Assembly: GCA_034928535.1 (NCBI GenBank)
Contig: JAYFOV010000023.1
Coordinates: 35,692-99,691, forward strand
Reading direction: 5' to 3'
DNA length: 64,000 bases
Origin: CAXXOK01 sp001604115
GTDB lineage: Bacteria; Bacillota; Clostridia; Christensenellales; Aristaeellaceae
Each line of letters begins with the position of its first letter. Within the stretch, counting starts at the first letter, position 1. Made by a program: the position numbers and the translations under genes. Positions 15,442-22,814 of the stretch are shown one piece after another. The notes beneath the pieces were generated by a model. The model had not been told where the DNA came from. It made no database searches and saw nothing but the letters and a program-made list of their open reading frames with translations.

Positions 15442-17361
15442 ATGCCCACCGCTGAAGATCCAAGGCTGGAGAAAGCCTACCTGCGCGTGAAGCGCGACAA
15501 CCGACGCAAAGTGCTGCGCACCGTCCTGCAAATCACAGCGCTTGTGGCGGCGCTTGGGTATGGCATTTACGCTATCGTGCGCGCCGATGACGCGCAGCGG
15601 GCAAAGTATGCCCTGCAAACGCCGGCCGGCAATGCCAATGTGCAGGCCGGGGGCTCGGGCAGCCACTTCATCGCGCTGTCCTATCCGGGGCTGACCCGCT
15701 CCACCAGCATCCAAAGCCGCATCGTCAATCAGGATCGCTTTGCCGAGCAGCTGGAGGCGCTGCACGCCAGCGGGTATGTGACCATCTCCCAGCAGGATAT
15801 CCTCAACTACTACCAAAATTACGGCGCGCTGCCGGAACGTGCGCTGTTCCTGATCTTTGAGGATGGTCTGCTGTCAAGCGTGTCCCTGGCCGATCAAATC
15901 CTGGAGCGCAACGGCTACAACGCAACGCTCAGCACCTACTCCGCCAACCTGACGCAAGCCGGCGCACCCTACATTACCGGCGAGCAGCTCCAGTCCCTGA
16001 TGGGCAATCCCCGCTGGGAAATGGGCTCGGGCGGCAACCGCCTTTCCTACATCAATGTGTTTGACCGCTACAGCAATTTTTTCGGCGCGCTCACGCTGGA
16101 TCAGTTTTTACGGGTGCGCACCTATCTTTGGCGGGATTACAACCATTTCCTGATGGATTTTGAGCGTGATGCCGATCGCCTGCGCACCGAGACGGAGGCA
16201 CACCTGCGCCAGCGCATCGCGGCGGAATATGCCGCCATGCAGGCCAGTTACCAGCGTTTTATCGGCAGTGTGCCCCAGCTGTACCTGCTGATGCACGCCA
16301 ACACCGGCGCCTTTGGCACCGATGCCATCGCCAGCGATGCCAACCGCGAAGGCATCCTGACCACCTTTGCCATGAACTTCAACCGGGAAGGCACCTGTTT
16401 GAACACCCTGGATTCCTCCATCTATGATCTGTCCCGGTTGCAGGTGCAAAGCTACTTTTCCACCAACCACCTGCTCATGCGCATCTGGGATGATACGGGG
16501 GAGCCGGTCGCCTTTGTGACTGGGGATACGGAGGAGGCCTCCCACTGGTATTTGGATGGCGGCGCGGCGGAGTACCGGGGCAATGAGATCATCCTGACCT
16601 CACCGCCGTCCGGGAAAGCCCTGTTGACCCTGAAAAGCAGCCTGTTTACCGATATGGATCTGTCTGTGACGCTGGGGGGCAACCTGGTGGGCAGGCAGAG
16701 CATCTACCTGCGCACCGACCGTACTTTGAGCCATGGGCTGGAAGTGGCGCTCACAGACAACAACCTGGAGGTTTGGTCACTGGGCGAGGCGCGTGAGCTA
16801 CTTTTCCACCAGAGCCTTTTTGAACTGGATGGCGGCCCCTACATTTCCATCCAGGAAGATGAGCTCAATGGCCTGATTGCCTACCAGCAAGCCATTATCG
16901 ACCTGGACAGCGATCCCGCCCGCGTAGCCGCGGCCACGGCTCGCCTGCAGGAACTGTCCGTGCAGCCCGTGCTCACCCTGGCCGATGGCGGCACCCCCTA
17001 CTACCCTGTGAACGATACCGCCACGCGCGGCGAGCGCCGCCTGCGCATCCGCCTGGCCGGGCAGCGCCTGAGCGTGTGGGTGGATGACCGCCCGGCGGTA
17101 GAGCAGCTCAAGGTGGACGGCGTCCAGCTTGGCTCGCTTGGGCTTGGCAGCGCTGTGTTTGAAAATCAGGGGGAGCAGTTCACACAGCACAATATTTATG
17201 ATGATGTGTATGATGCGGTGTTCACCGATCTGACCATCGCCGATGCGGAGAATCCGCAAGCCATCCTGTATGAATACCGCCTGAACCGGGAGGAGACCAT
17301 CAACACCATCATCAACCGCTGGGTAAACAATGTGATCGACTTCTTTGTAGACCATTTCTAA
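15442..17361 (+). CDS. Membrane-anchored PgaB/IcaB-like polysaccharide deacetylase relative
   Basis: A 639-residue protein with an N-terminal membrane helix (about 25-45). Residues about 75-330 resemble the N-terminal deacetylase half of PgaB/IcaB: RFAEQLEALHASGY followed by ALFLIFEDGLLSS, where FEDG stands at the place of the catalytic TFDDG. The first Asp is Glu and I cannot see a clear H-x3-H metal motif, so activity is uncertain. Residues about 380-600 are beta-rich (repeated short strands) and may be a carbohydrate-binding or jelly-roll module, followed by an amphipathic C-terminal helix. It lies 56 bp after the synthase, in the place where PNAG-type operons carry their modifying enzyme. 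Confidence 0.65.
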   Translation: MPTAEDPRLEKAYLRVKRDNRRKVLRTVLQITALVAALGYGIYAIVRADDAQRAKYALQTPAGNANVQAGGSGSHFIALSYPGLTRSTSIQSRIVNQDRFAEQLEALHASGYVTISQQDILNYYQNYGALPERALFLIFEDGLLSSVSLADQILERNGYNATLSTYSANLTQAGAPYITGEQLQSLMGNPRWEMGSGGNRLSYINVFDRYSNFFGALTLDQFLRVRTYLWRDYNHFLMDFERDADRLRTETEAHLRQRIAAEYAAMQASYQRFIGSVPQLYLLMHANTGAFGTDAIASDANREGILTTFAMNFNREGTCLNTLDSSIYDLSRLQVQSYFSTNHLLMRIWDDTGEPVAFVTGDTEEASHWYLDGGAAEYRGNEIILTSPPSGKALLTLKSSLFTDMDLSVTLGGNLVGRQSIYLRTDRTLSHGLEVALTDNNLEVWSLGEARELLFHQSLFELDGGPYISIQEDELNGLIAYQQAIIDLDSDPARVAAATARLQELSVQPVLTLADGGTPYYPVNDTATRGERRLRIRLAGQRLSVWVDDRPAVEQLKVDGVQLGSLGLGSAVFENQGEQFTQHNIYDDVYDAVFTDLTIADAENPQAILYEYRLNREETINTIINRWVNNVIDFFVDHF

Positions 17362-17380
17362 TGATGAAGGATGTGCCCGC

Positions 17381-18385
17381 ATGAAACGACCCCTGACCTG
17401 GTTGCTGAGCCTCGCCCTGCTGCTGAGCCTGCCCCTGAACACCGCGCTGGGTGGCGCACTGGGGGTGTGGCTGCCCTACTGGGAAGCGGAGGATGCCCTC
17501 ACCGAGTTGGAGGCCTTGCAGGGGAATGTGGATGCGGCCATCGCCTTCGCCTGTATTTTTGACGCGCAGGATCGACCGCTCATGCTGCCGGAAACCGAAG
17601 CCCTCTTCGCTGCCATCACGCAGGCCTGCACAGGCACGGATAGCGTGCCCTACCTCTCCATCGTCAATGATGTGGAAACCACGCCCGGCCAGTATGACAA
17701 CAAATCCAAGCCGCTGCTGGAGCGCCTGCTGGCCGATGAAGCCGCCATCAGCCGCCACCTGGAGGATCTGGTGCGCCTGATTGACCGTTATGACCTGCGC
17801 GGGTTGGAGCTGGATTATGAAAACCTCAAGGGCGATACGGCGCTGTGGCTACAGTATGCTACCCTGATCAGCCGGCTGTGGGATGTGTGCGCGCGCGATG
17901 CGATCCGCCTGCGCGTAGTGCTGCCCTGGGATGCCCCCAAGTACGCTGCTTTGCCCGCCGGTCCGGAATACACCGTCATGTGCTACAATCTTTTCGGCTA
18001 CCATAGCGGACCGGGCCCCAAGGCGGATGTCCCCTTCCTGACGGAAACCTGCGCACTGTACCAAAACCAGCCCTACACCACGCGCATGGCCTTCGCCAAT
18101 GGCGGCTTTGCCTGGCGGGACAGCGGCATCAGCGCCCTGACCCAAACCGAGGCGGAAGCGCTGCTGCAAGGCGCAGCCGTAACGCCCACGCGGGATGCGG
18201 CCAGCCAGGCGCTCACCGCCACTTTTACCGTCGATGGCGAAACGACCACCGTCTGGTACGCCGACACCGCCACGCTGGCAGCCTGGCGCGCCGTGTGCGA
18301 GTCGAACGGATTTTTGTCAAGCGACCTATTCCGCCTGGGCGGCAATGAGCTGAGCGGCCTTTTGGCCTTTGCGGAGCATCCGTAA
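17381..18385 (+). CDS. Secreted GH18-like glycosidase
   Basis: A 334-residue protein with a signal peptide (KRPLTWLLSLALLLSL). It has the GH18 barrel pattern: GLELDYEN at about 146-153, corresponding to the DxxDxDxE active-site strand with Glu as catalytic acid and the first Asp missing, and VMCYNLFGYHSGPGP, which matches the conserved Met-Tyr-Tyr strand of chitinase-like and YaaH/SleL enzymes. The family hydrolyses beta-1,4-GlcNAc linkages in chitin, peptidoglycan or related polymers. In this operon it could trim the exported polymer, as PelA, BcsZ or the PgaB C-terminal domain do. That suggests, but does not prove, an amino-sugar polymer. Confidence 0.75.
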   Translation: MKRPLTWLLSLALLLSLPLNTALGGALGVWLPYWEAEDALTELEALQGNVDAAIAFACIFDAQDRPLMLPETEALFAAITQACTGTDSVPYLSIVNDVETTPGQYDNKSKPLLERLLADEAAISRHLEDLVRLIDRYDLRGLELDYENLKGDTALWLQYATLISRLWDVCARDAIRLRVVLPWDAPKYAALPAGPEYTVMCYNLFGYHSGPGPKADVPFLTETCALYQNQPYTTRMAFANGGFAWRDSGISALTQTEAEALLQGAAVTPTRDAASQALTATFTVDGETTTVWYADTATLAAWRAVCESNGFLSSDLFRLGGNELSGLLAFAEHP

Positions 18386-18450
18386 CGCCAGGCTCGCCCT
18401 GCCGACACACCCCGTGATGGTTACCCAGGCAAAGCAAAGGAGGGACTGCC

Positions 18451-20721
18451 ATGGCGATCCGAAAACAACTCCGCACCACTGTGCTGTGGCTGTTGCTCAT
18501 CGCAGTTTGCGTGGTGGGCGGCCTGTATGTGCAGGGCAGAAAACAGCCCGCCTTACCCACCACTGTGGAAACAGACCCCGTGACGCAGGGTGTGGCCGAG
18601 GCCACCGCCCGCTACGCTTCCGGCGGCAAAACAGCCTTGGCAAAGCTGCAAACACAGGCGGACGCATCCCTTGCGCAAAAGGCCGAGCTGGCGTTGGTCG
18701 GCTTGGGGGATGAATCCTTCACCCGGACGCTGCTGGGCTCCTTGACCCAGAGCGGTGTTTCCGCTACTTTTTACGTGACTGGGGAGGAGGCAGCCGCCCG
18801 TGCCGCAAGTCTGTTCCTGATTTCCGAAGCCGGGTTTCCCATTGGCGTGCGCGCGCAGGAAGGCGTATATGGCAGTGACGATATGGCCGCCAAGCGAGCG
18901 ATTTCCGAGTTTGTGCGCGCCGGCGTTTCCATCCAGACAGTCACAGGCGTCTGGCCGACCGCCGCCTTGGTAACGGCCGCCCCGAGCGATGCCTTGCTGG
19001 CTGCCGCGTATGCCGCCTATTTGCCCACCGTTGCCCAGCCCAGCCAAACCCTGTCCCTGACTGATGTGGCTGTGGCCGATAAAGTGCCCGCCCTGGTGGA
19101 CGCCCTGCCCCGGCAAACGCTGCTGGGCATTACTATCCGGGATGGATCCGCATCCGCCAATGTGGGGCTGGGAGCCCTGTGCTCCGCCTTGGCGGCCACC
19201 GATTTGGGCGCACGTGCCCGCACGATGACCACGCAACCCGAACCCCCCCGCGATCCGCTGACGCGAATTTATACCACGGAGCGTGCGGTGGCCTTCACCT
19301 TTGCCGGTCTGGGCAACGAAGCGGAGCTGACCGGCGTGCTGGCCGCGCTGGATAGCACCGGCGGCAAAGGTACGTTTTTCGTGACCCGGGAGGAGATGGA
19401 CTCGCAGGCAGCCGCCATCAAGCGCATCCTGTCGCGTGGGCACGCACTGGGCATTGCGGTGAACACCGCGCGCTTTGCGGATGCGTCCGCCATCCTGGAG
19501 GAACTGCTCAAGGCACAGGAAACGCTCCTGACCGCCTTTGCCTACACCGATGTGTTGCCCGTGCGCCCCGCCTACGGCACCGCTACCGAGCCACTCAAGC
19601 TGGCGTGTGCATCCGGGGGGTTCACGCTGCTTTCTGCCATGGTCAATGCTGTGCGCACAGAGGATATACGCCAGACAGCGGCGGAGCCCATTGTGGCCGC
19701 CTTGCTTCCGGAGGCGCAGGGCAAATTGCAGCGCGGGGCGATCATCCATTTTCAAATGGGGCACTACCAGCGCAGCAATGACCTGCTGGGTCAGCTGGTG
19801 CGCCTTATCGCCAGTGAGCGCAACATCTATGCCATCAAACCGGTAATGGCGCTGGCGGGCAATCAGTCCCTGACCTACGCCTACCCCCTGACGCAGGAGC
19901 TTATCCTGCCCACCGTATGGGGCAAGATTTATCCGGGGCAGCTCAGCGGCAGTCCCATCACGGCAATCTCCACCCGATACATCGGGATTGACTGGGTGGC
20001 AAGCGGATCCTTCCTGCCCGGCTTTACCAACTCCGAAATCAAGCGTCTGGACAAAACCGGCATTTTGCCCAACAAAAATAATTATGTGTTTCTCACCTTT
20101 GATGATTGGGGCACGGATCAGACCATCACGGAGCTGTTGGATGTGCTGCGCGCCCACAACGCCAAAGCCACCTTCTTTGTGCGCACCCAAAACGTAGTGT
20201 ACAACCCCAATTTGCTGCGCGCCATCGCCGCCGAGGGGCACACCCTGGGCAGCCACACCCACACGCACCTGCCCCTGGCCAATGACGAGGGCAACGGCCG
20301 CAAGTTTTCCGAGCTGACGGAGCCGCAGATGGCTCAGCTCAAGGAAGATCTGGTCACCAGCTACGGCGTGCTGGAATCCATCGCAGGCGATCTGAAGCAG
20401 GGCAACAAACCCTCGGTATCCCGCCTGTTTAGGCCCCCTACGCTGGCTGTGAGTAAAAATGGGCTGGCCGCGGTGCTGGATTGCGGCTTTACCTACGCCG
20501 TATCCGGCAGCTACACCACGCAGGACTACAAAACCAGCAGCGCCGCGAAACTGGCGGGTGAACTGCAAAAAAACACCAAGAGTGGCGCAGTGCTCATCAT
20601 GCATATGTCTGATACCAGCATCTATACCGCCGCTGCGCTGGACATGTACCTGAGCGAGATGGAGCGGAAGTACGCCGATCATCCCTACCGCTTTGTGAGC
20701 CTGAGCGAAGTGCTGGAGTAA
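18451..20721 (+). CDS. Membrane-anchored protein with three tandem NodB-like domains, only the last intact
   Basis: A 756-residue protein with one N-terminal membrane helix (about 8-28). Three polysaccharide-deacetylase-fold domains follow. The first (about 75-260) has ATFYVTGEEAA but no metal ligands. The second (about 275-470) has VAFTFAGLGNEAEL and GTFFVTREEM but lacks the Asp pair and the His motif. The third (about 540-750) is complete: LTFDDWGTD, ATFFVRTQ, HTLGSHTHTHLPL and LFRPP. Only the third should be a metal-dependent carbohydrate de-N-acetylase (CE4), acting on the secreted polymer or on peptidoglycan. The degenerate copies may bind glycan. This is the last gene of the operon. Confidence 0.85.
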   Translation: MAIRKQLRTTVLWLLLIAVCVVGGLYVQGRKQPALPTTVETDPVTQGVAEATARYASGGKTALAKLQTQADASLAQKAELALVGLGDESFTRTLLGSLTQSGVSATFYVTGEEAAARAASLFLISEAGFPIGVRAQEGVYGSDDMAAKRAISEFVRAGVSIQTVTGVWPTAALVTAAPSDALLAAAYAAYLPTVAQPSQTLSLTDVAVADKVPALVDALPRQTLLGITIRDGSASANVGLGALCSALAATDLGARARTMTTQPEPPRDPLTRIYTTERAVAFTFAGLGNEAELTGVLAALDSTGGKGTFFVTREEMDSQAAAIKRILSRGHALGIAVNTARFADASAILEELLKAQETLLTAFAYTDVLPVRPAYGTATEPLKLACASGGFTLLSAMVNAVRTEDIRQTAAEPIVAALLPEAQGKLQRGAIIHFQMGHYQRSNDLLGQLVRLIASERNIYAIKPVMALAGNQSLTYAYPLTQELILPTVWGKIYPGQLSGSPITAISTRYIGIDWVASGSFLPGFTNSEIKRLDKTGILPNKNNYVFLTFDDWGTDQTITELLDVLRAHNAKATFFVRTQNVVYNPNLLRAIAAEGHTLGSHTHTHLPLANDEGNGRKFSELTEPQMAQLKEDLVTSYGVLESIAGDLKQGNKPSVSRLFRPPTLAVSKNGLAAVLDCGFTYAVSGSYTTQDYKTSSAAKLAGELQKNTKSGAVLIMHMSDTSIYTAAALDMYLSEMERKYADHPYRFVSLSEVLE

Positions 20722-20988
20722 CGTGCAGCGTACGCCAGCGAAACGCCGCCTGTAACGCTAGCAGCCGCGTATTGTAAATACTCCCCGCACAAGAACGCAA
20801 TGCAAAGGAACCCTCCCAAGGCTGTTCGCCGCAGCGCTGCGATGCATTTCTATGAAACGGCTCCCTTTCCCTTTTCACCGTTTGCCTGCCTGATTCGGGT
20901 GCCCGGCGTCCAGCCTTGCAAGAGCCTTCCGGTTCGGTTTGATCGGAATGTGGAGTAGTCTCATGCAGCAGCCCGTGCGCTTGCCATA

Positions 20989-21120
20989 TCGTTTATAGCC
21001 AGATGGGCTCTTGCGCTCGCCGCCAATGCCTGAGCCCCGCAGGGGTTTTCGCCTCAGGTTGCTTTCCGCTTCGGCGGTGGTTCCATAAACGAAAGCACCG
21101 TTTGCACGGTGCTTTCTTTC
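20989..21120 (+). ncRNA. Candidate structured RNA ending in an intrinsic terminator (family not recognised)
   Basis: Nested inverted repeats with no matching gene: TCGTTTAT (20989-20996) with ATAAACGA (21085-21092); CCGCC (21020-21024) with GGCGG (21073-21077); CCTGAG (21029-21034) with CTCAGG (21053-21058); CCCC (21035-21038) with GGGG (21042-21045). An alternative hairpin CCGC-TTCG-GCGG (21066-21077) would compete for the CCGCC partner. An 11-bp terminator hairpin (21091-21116) follows on the plus strand. The rest of the 20722-21270 gap, including 20722-20988, holds no gene or promoter I can support. It could instead be a structured 3' UTR of the operon. Confidence 0.4.
21091..21120. terminator. 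Intrinsic terminator hairpin
   Basis: An 11-bp stem (21091-21101 with 21106-21116), a TTGC loop, then TTTC on the plus strand; the minus strand reads CGTTTA after the stem. It can serve the polysaccharide operon or RNA on one side and the ROK gene on the other. Confidence 0.7.
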
Positions 21121-21270
21121 ATAGGTGCGCACGGCCGTCTGCAGCCAGCGCTGTTTGCATGGTAGCCTTTGCGCCCGAGCCGTACCCAGCGTGCGAAGGG
21201 CTTGCCATCGTCATGCGGCCAAACTGACCCGTGCCCCCGCGCAGTGCCGAATGGCAGGCAAGGTCAGCCT

Positions 21271-22179
21271 TCAGGCGAACACCTGCGCACTGAAAAACGC
21301 CGCACCAACCATAACCGCGTCCCCGCCATAGACGGCTGGCCGCAACGTGAGCGGCTCTGCCCCAGGGTTGTCGCGCTCCGCAGCCATCACCAGCTGCCGC
21401 GCGAGGGGCTCCATGATGGTTTCGCCATGCGCGGCCAGCATGCCGCCCACCGCCGCGGCAGGCACCCGGCATGCGGCCATAACCTCCCGCAACTCGCTGG
21501 CGAAAGTCTTTGCGGCCGCATCGATCAGGGCAATCCAAGGCGCATCGCCTGCCTCGGCATGCGCCAGCACATCCCGTATGGATGGTTTCCCCGCTGCAAA
21601 GGCTTCGGGGAAGCGCTCCACAGCCAGCCGTGTGAGGGCGTGGGTGCTCAGGGTCTGTACTGCAGTTTGGCGCAGCGCATTCAAAGCCGCATCGGTTGCA
21701 GCGGCTGTCTCATCCAGCGCAATTTTGCCCTGCCGCACCACCGCCACGGCGCTGTGCCTGCCCAGCGTGATACACAGAAAATCCGGCGCGCCGGCACCAA
21801 AGCGCAGCTCTGCATTGGCAGCGGCGCAGGCTTCGCCCATCACCAGCGGCGTAACCCCGATGCGCCCTTCGATCAGGCTTGCCAGCGCCACGGGCGCTGT
21901 GCCAAAAACATCCGGCGCGTGGATCACCTGCGCCAGCGACCGATCCACCTGCCCGGCCACCGCTACGCCGATGTGGCGCACCTCCGCAGGCATCATGCCG
22001 CGCTTGAGCAGCATATCCTCCAAATGATCGCACAGGGTATCGGCAAAGCGCTCAGGGCTTGGCGTGCTGGCCGCGCTGAACAGCCTGCGGCATTGCACGC
22101 CGCCTTGCGCATCCACCATGCACATGCTTGCCCTGTCCCGGCCAATTTCCATCCCAACCCGAAATGCCGCCATGCCCAT
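21271..22179 (-). CDS. Divergent ROK family protein
   Basis: About 302 residues from ATG 22179 (AAAGG 5 nt upstream; ATG 22173 is equally possible). The fold pattern is ROK/glucokinase-like: FRVGMEIGRDRASMCMVD at the N-terminus matches the phosphate-1 loop, but the usual Asp of DxGxT is Glu and the Gly/Thr are changed. IGVAVAGQVDRS matches the second motif. The zinc-binding CxCGxxGC of many ROK kinases is absent. It has no HTH domain, so it is not a typical ROK repressor. It follows the ModE-like gene on the same strand at the end of the purine island. Substrate unknown; kinase activity doubtful. Confidence 0.65.
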   Translation of the reverse strand: MGMAAFRVGMEIGRDRASMCMVDAQGGVQCRRLFSAASTPSPERFADTLCDHLEDMLLKRGMMPAEVRHIGVAVAGQVDRSLAQVIHAPDVFGTAPVALASLIEGRIGVTPLVMGEACAAANAELRFGAGAPDFLCITLGRHSAVAVVRQGKIALDETAAATDAALNALRQTAVQTLSTHALTRLAVERFPEAFAAGKPSIRDVLAHAEAGDAPWIALIDAAAKTFASELREVMAACRVPAAAVGGMLAAHGETIMEPLARQLVMAAERDNPGAEPLTLRPAVYGGDAVMVGAAFFSAQVFA

Positions 22180-22405
22180 CCCTGCCTTTGACGTGTTTTG
22201 CTGTGCCGCGTCATGCTCCCTGCGTGGTGTTTGATACAGTTTCAATAGCCCCATGCGCTGCCCTATACCTGCGAGGCGGCGCTACCGCCCATCCCAGCGC
22301 AGGCTGCAACTGTAGCAAAAGCGCTTGCCGCACTGGCTTGAGCACGCCATTTGCCCATGCACAAGGCTGTTTCCAAGCCCACCGAGCAGCGTTAGCTTGG
22401 CGGGA

Positions 22406-22753
22406 TCACATATCCGAAAAATGGCGATCGTACGCCGCATCCACCGCTTGATTTACCTCTGCTTCAAAGGCACGGAAGCGCGCCAGCAGATCCTCCGCGG
22501 CCACCGTGAGGGTCGCGCCGCCACCCTGCTTGCCCCCCACCGCGTTATGCAGCAGGGCAAAGCCCAGCCCCTGCTCCGCCGCCTTGATCACTTTCCAAGC
22601 CTTGGAGTAGGCCATGTCCATGCGCATCGCCGCGGAGCGCAGGCTGTGTGTGGCCGCGATGGTTTCCAGCAGCTCGGCCACGCCGGGGCCAAAGACTTTC
22701 TCCTCCCGGTACAGGCGCAGGGTGATGCCGTAATGCAGCCGTTTTTTGGGCAT
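22406..22753 (-). CDS. ModE-like winged-helix regulator (DNA-binding domain only)
   Basis: The 115-residue product starts at ATG 22753, 7 nt after GGAGGG. It resembles the N-terminal LysR-type winged helix of ModE: ETIAATHSLRSAAMRMDMAY then SKAWKVIKAAEQGLG and the Gly-rich wing VGGKQGGGATLT. The C-terminal molybdate-binding (Mop/TOBE) domains of full ModE are missing. Such short proteins often neighbour molybdenum-enzyme genes. It lies 61 bp after the fused molybdenum hydroxylase, so it probably regulates molybdoenzyme or molybdate-related genes; without a Mop domain its signal is unclear. Confidence 0.82.
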   Translation of the reverse strand: MPKKRLHYGITLRLYREEKVFGPGVAELLETIAATHSLRSAAMRMDMAYSKAWKVIKAAEQGLGFALLHNAVGGKQGGGATLTVAAEDLLARFRAFEAEVNQAVDAAYDRHFSDM

Positions 22754-22814
22754 ACGCGATCCCTCCTGTTGGCAGCGTTGGATGCCGTGCAGGCGCGCGG
22801 CTGAAAATGAGGGG

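Noticed and set aside
18553..20682. A 709-residue minus-strand open frame opposite the triple NodB protein
   Set aside because: It has composition typical of antisense GC-rich frames and crosses clear catalytic motifs of the sense gene.
20989..21120. Identification as 6S RNA, SRP RNA, RNase P RNA or tmRNA
   Set aside because: None of the sequence hallmarks was seen: no SRP GGAAGCAGC loop, no RNase P ACAGAAA core, no tmRNA tag frame, and no clear long 6S hairpin.
20875..21132. A possible 85-residue minus-strand gene
   Set aside because: The frame covers the terminator and the nested stems, has no ribosome binding site and no recognisable protein feature. The region is better explained as structured RNA or untranslated sequence.
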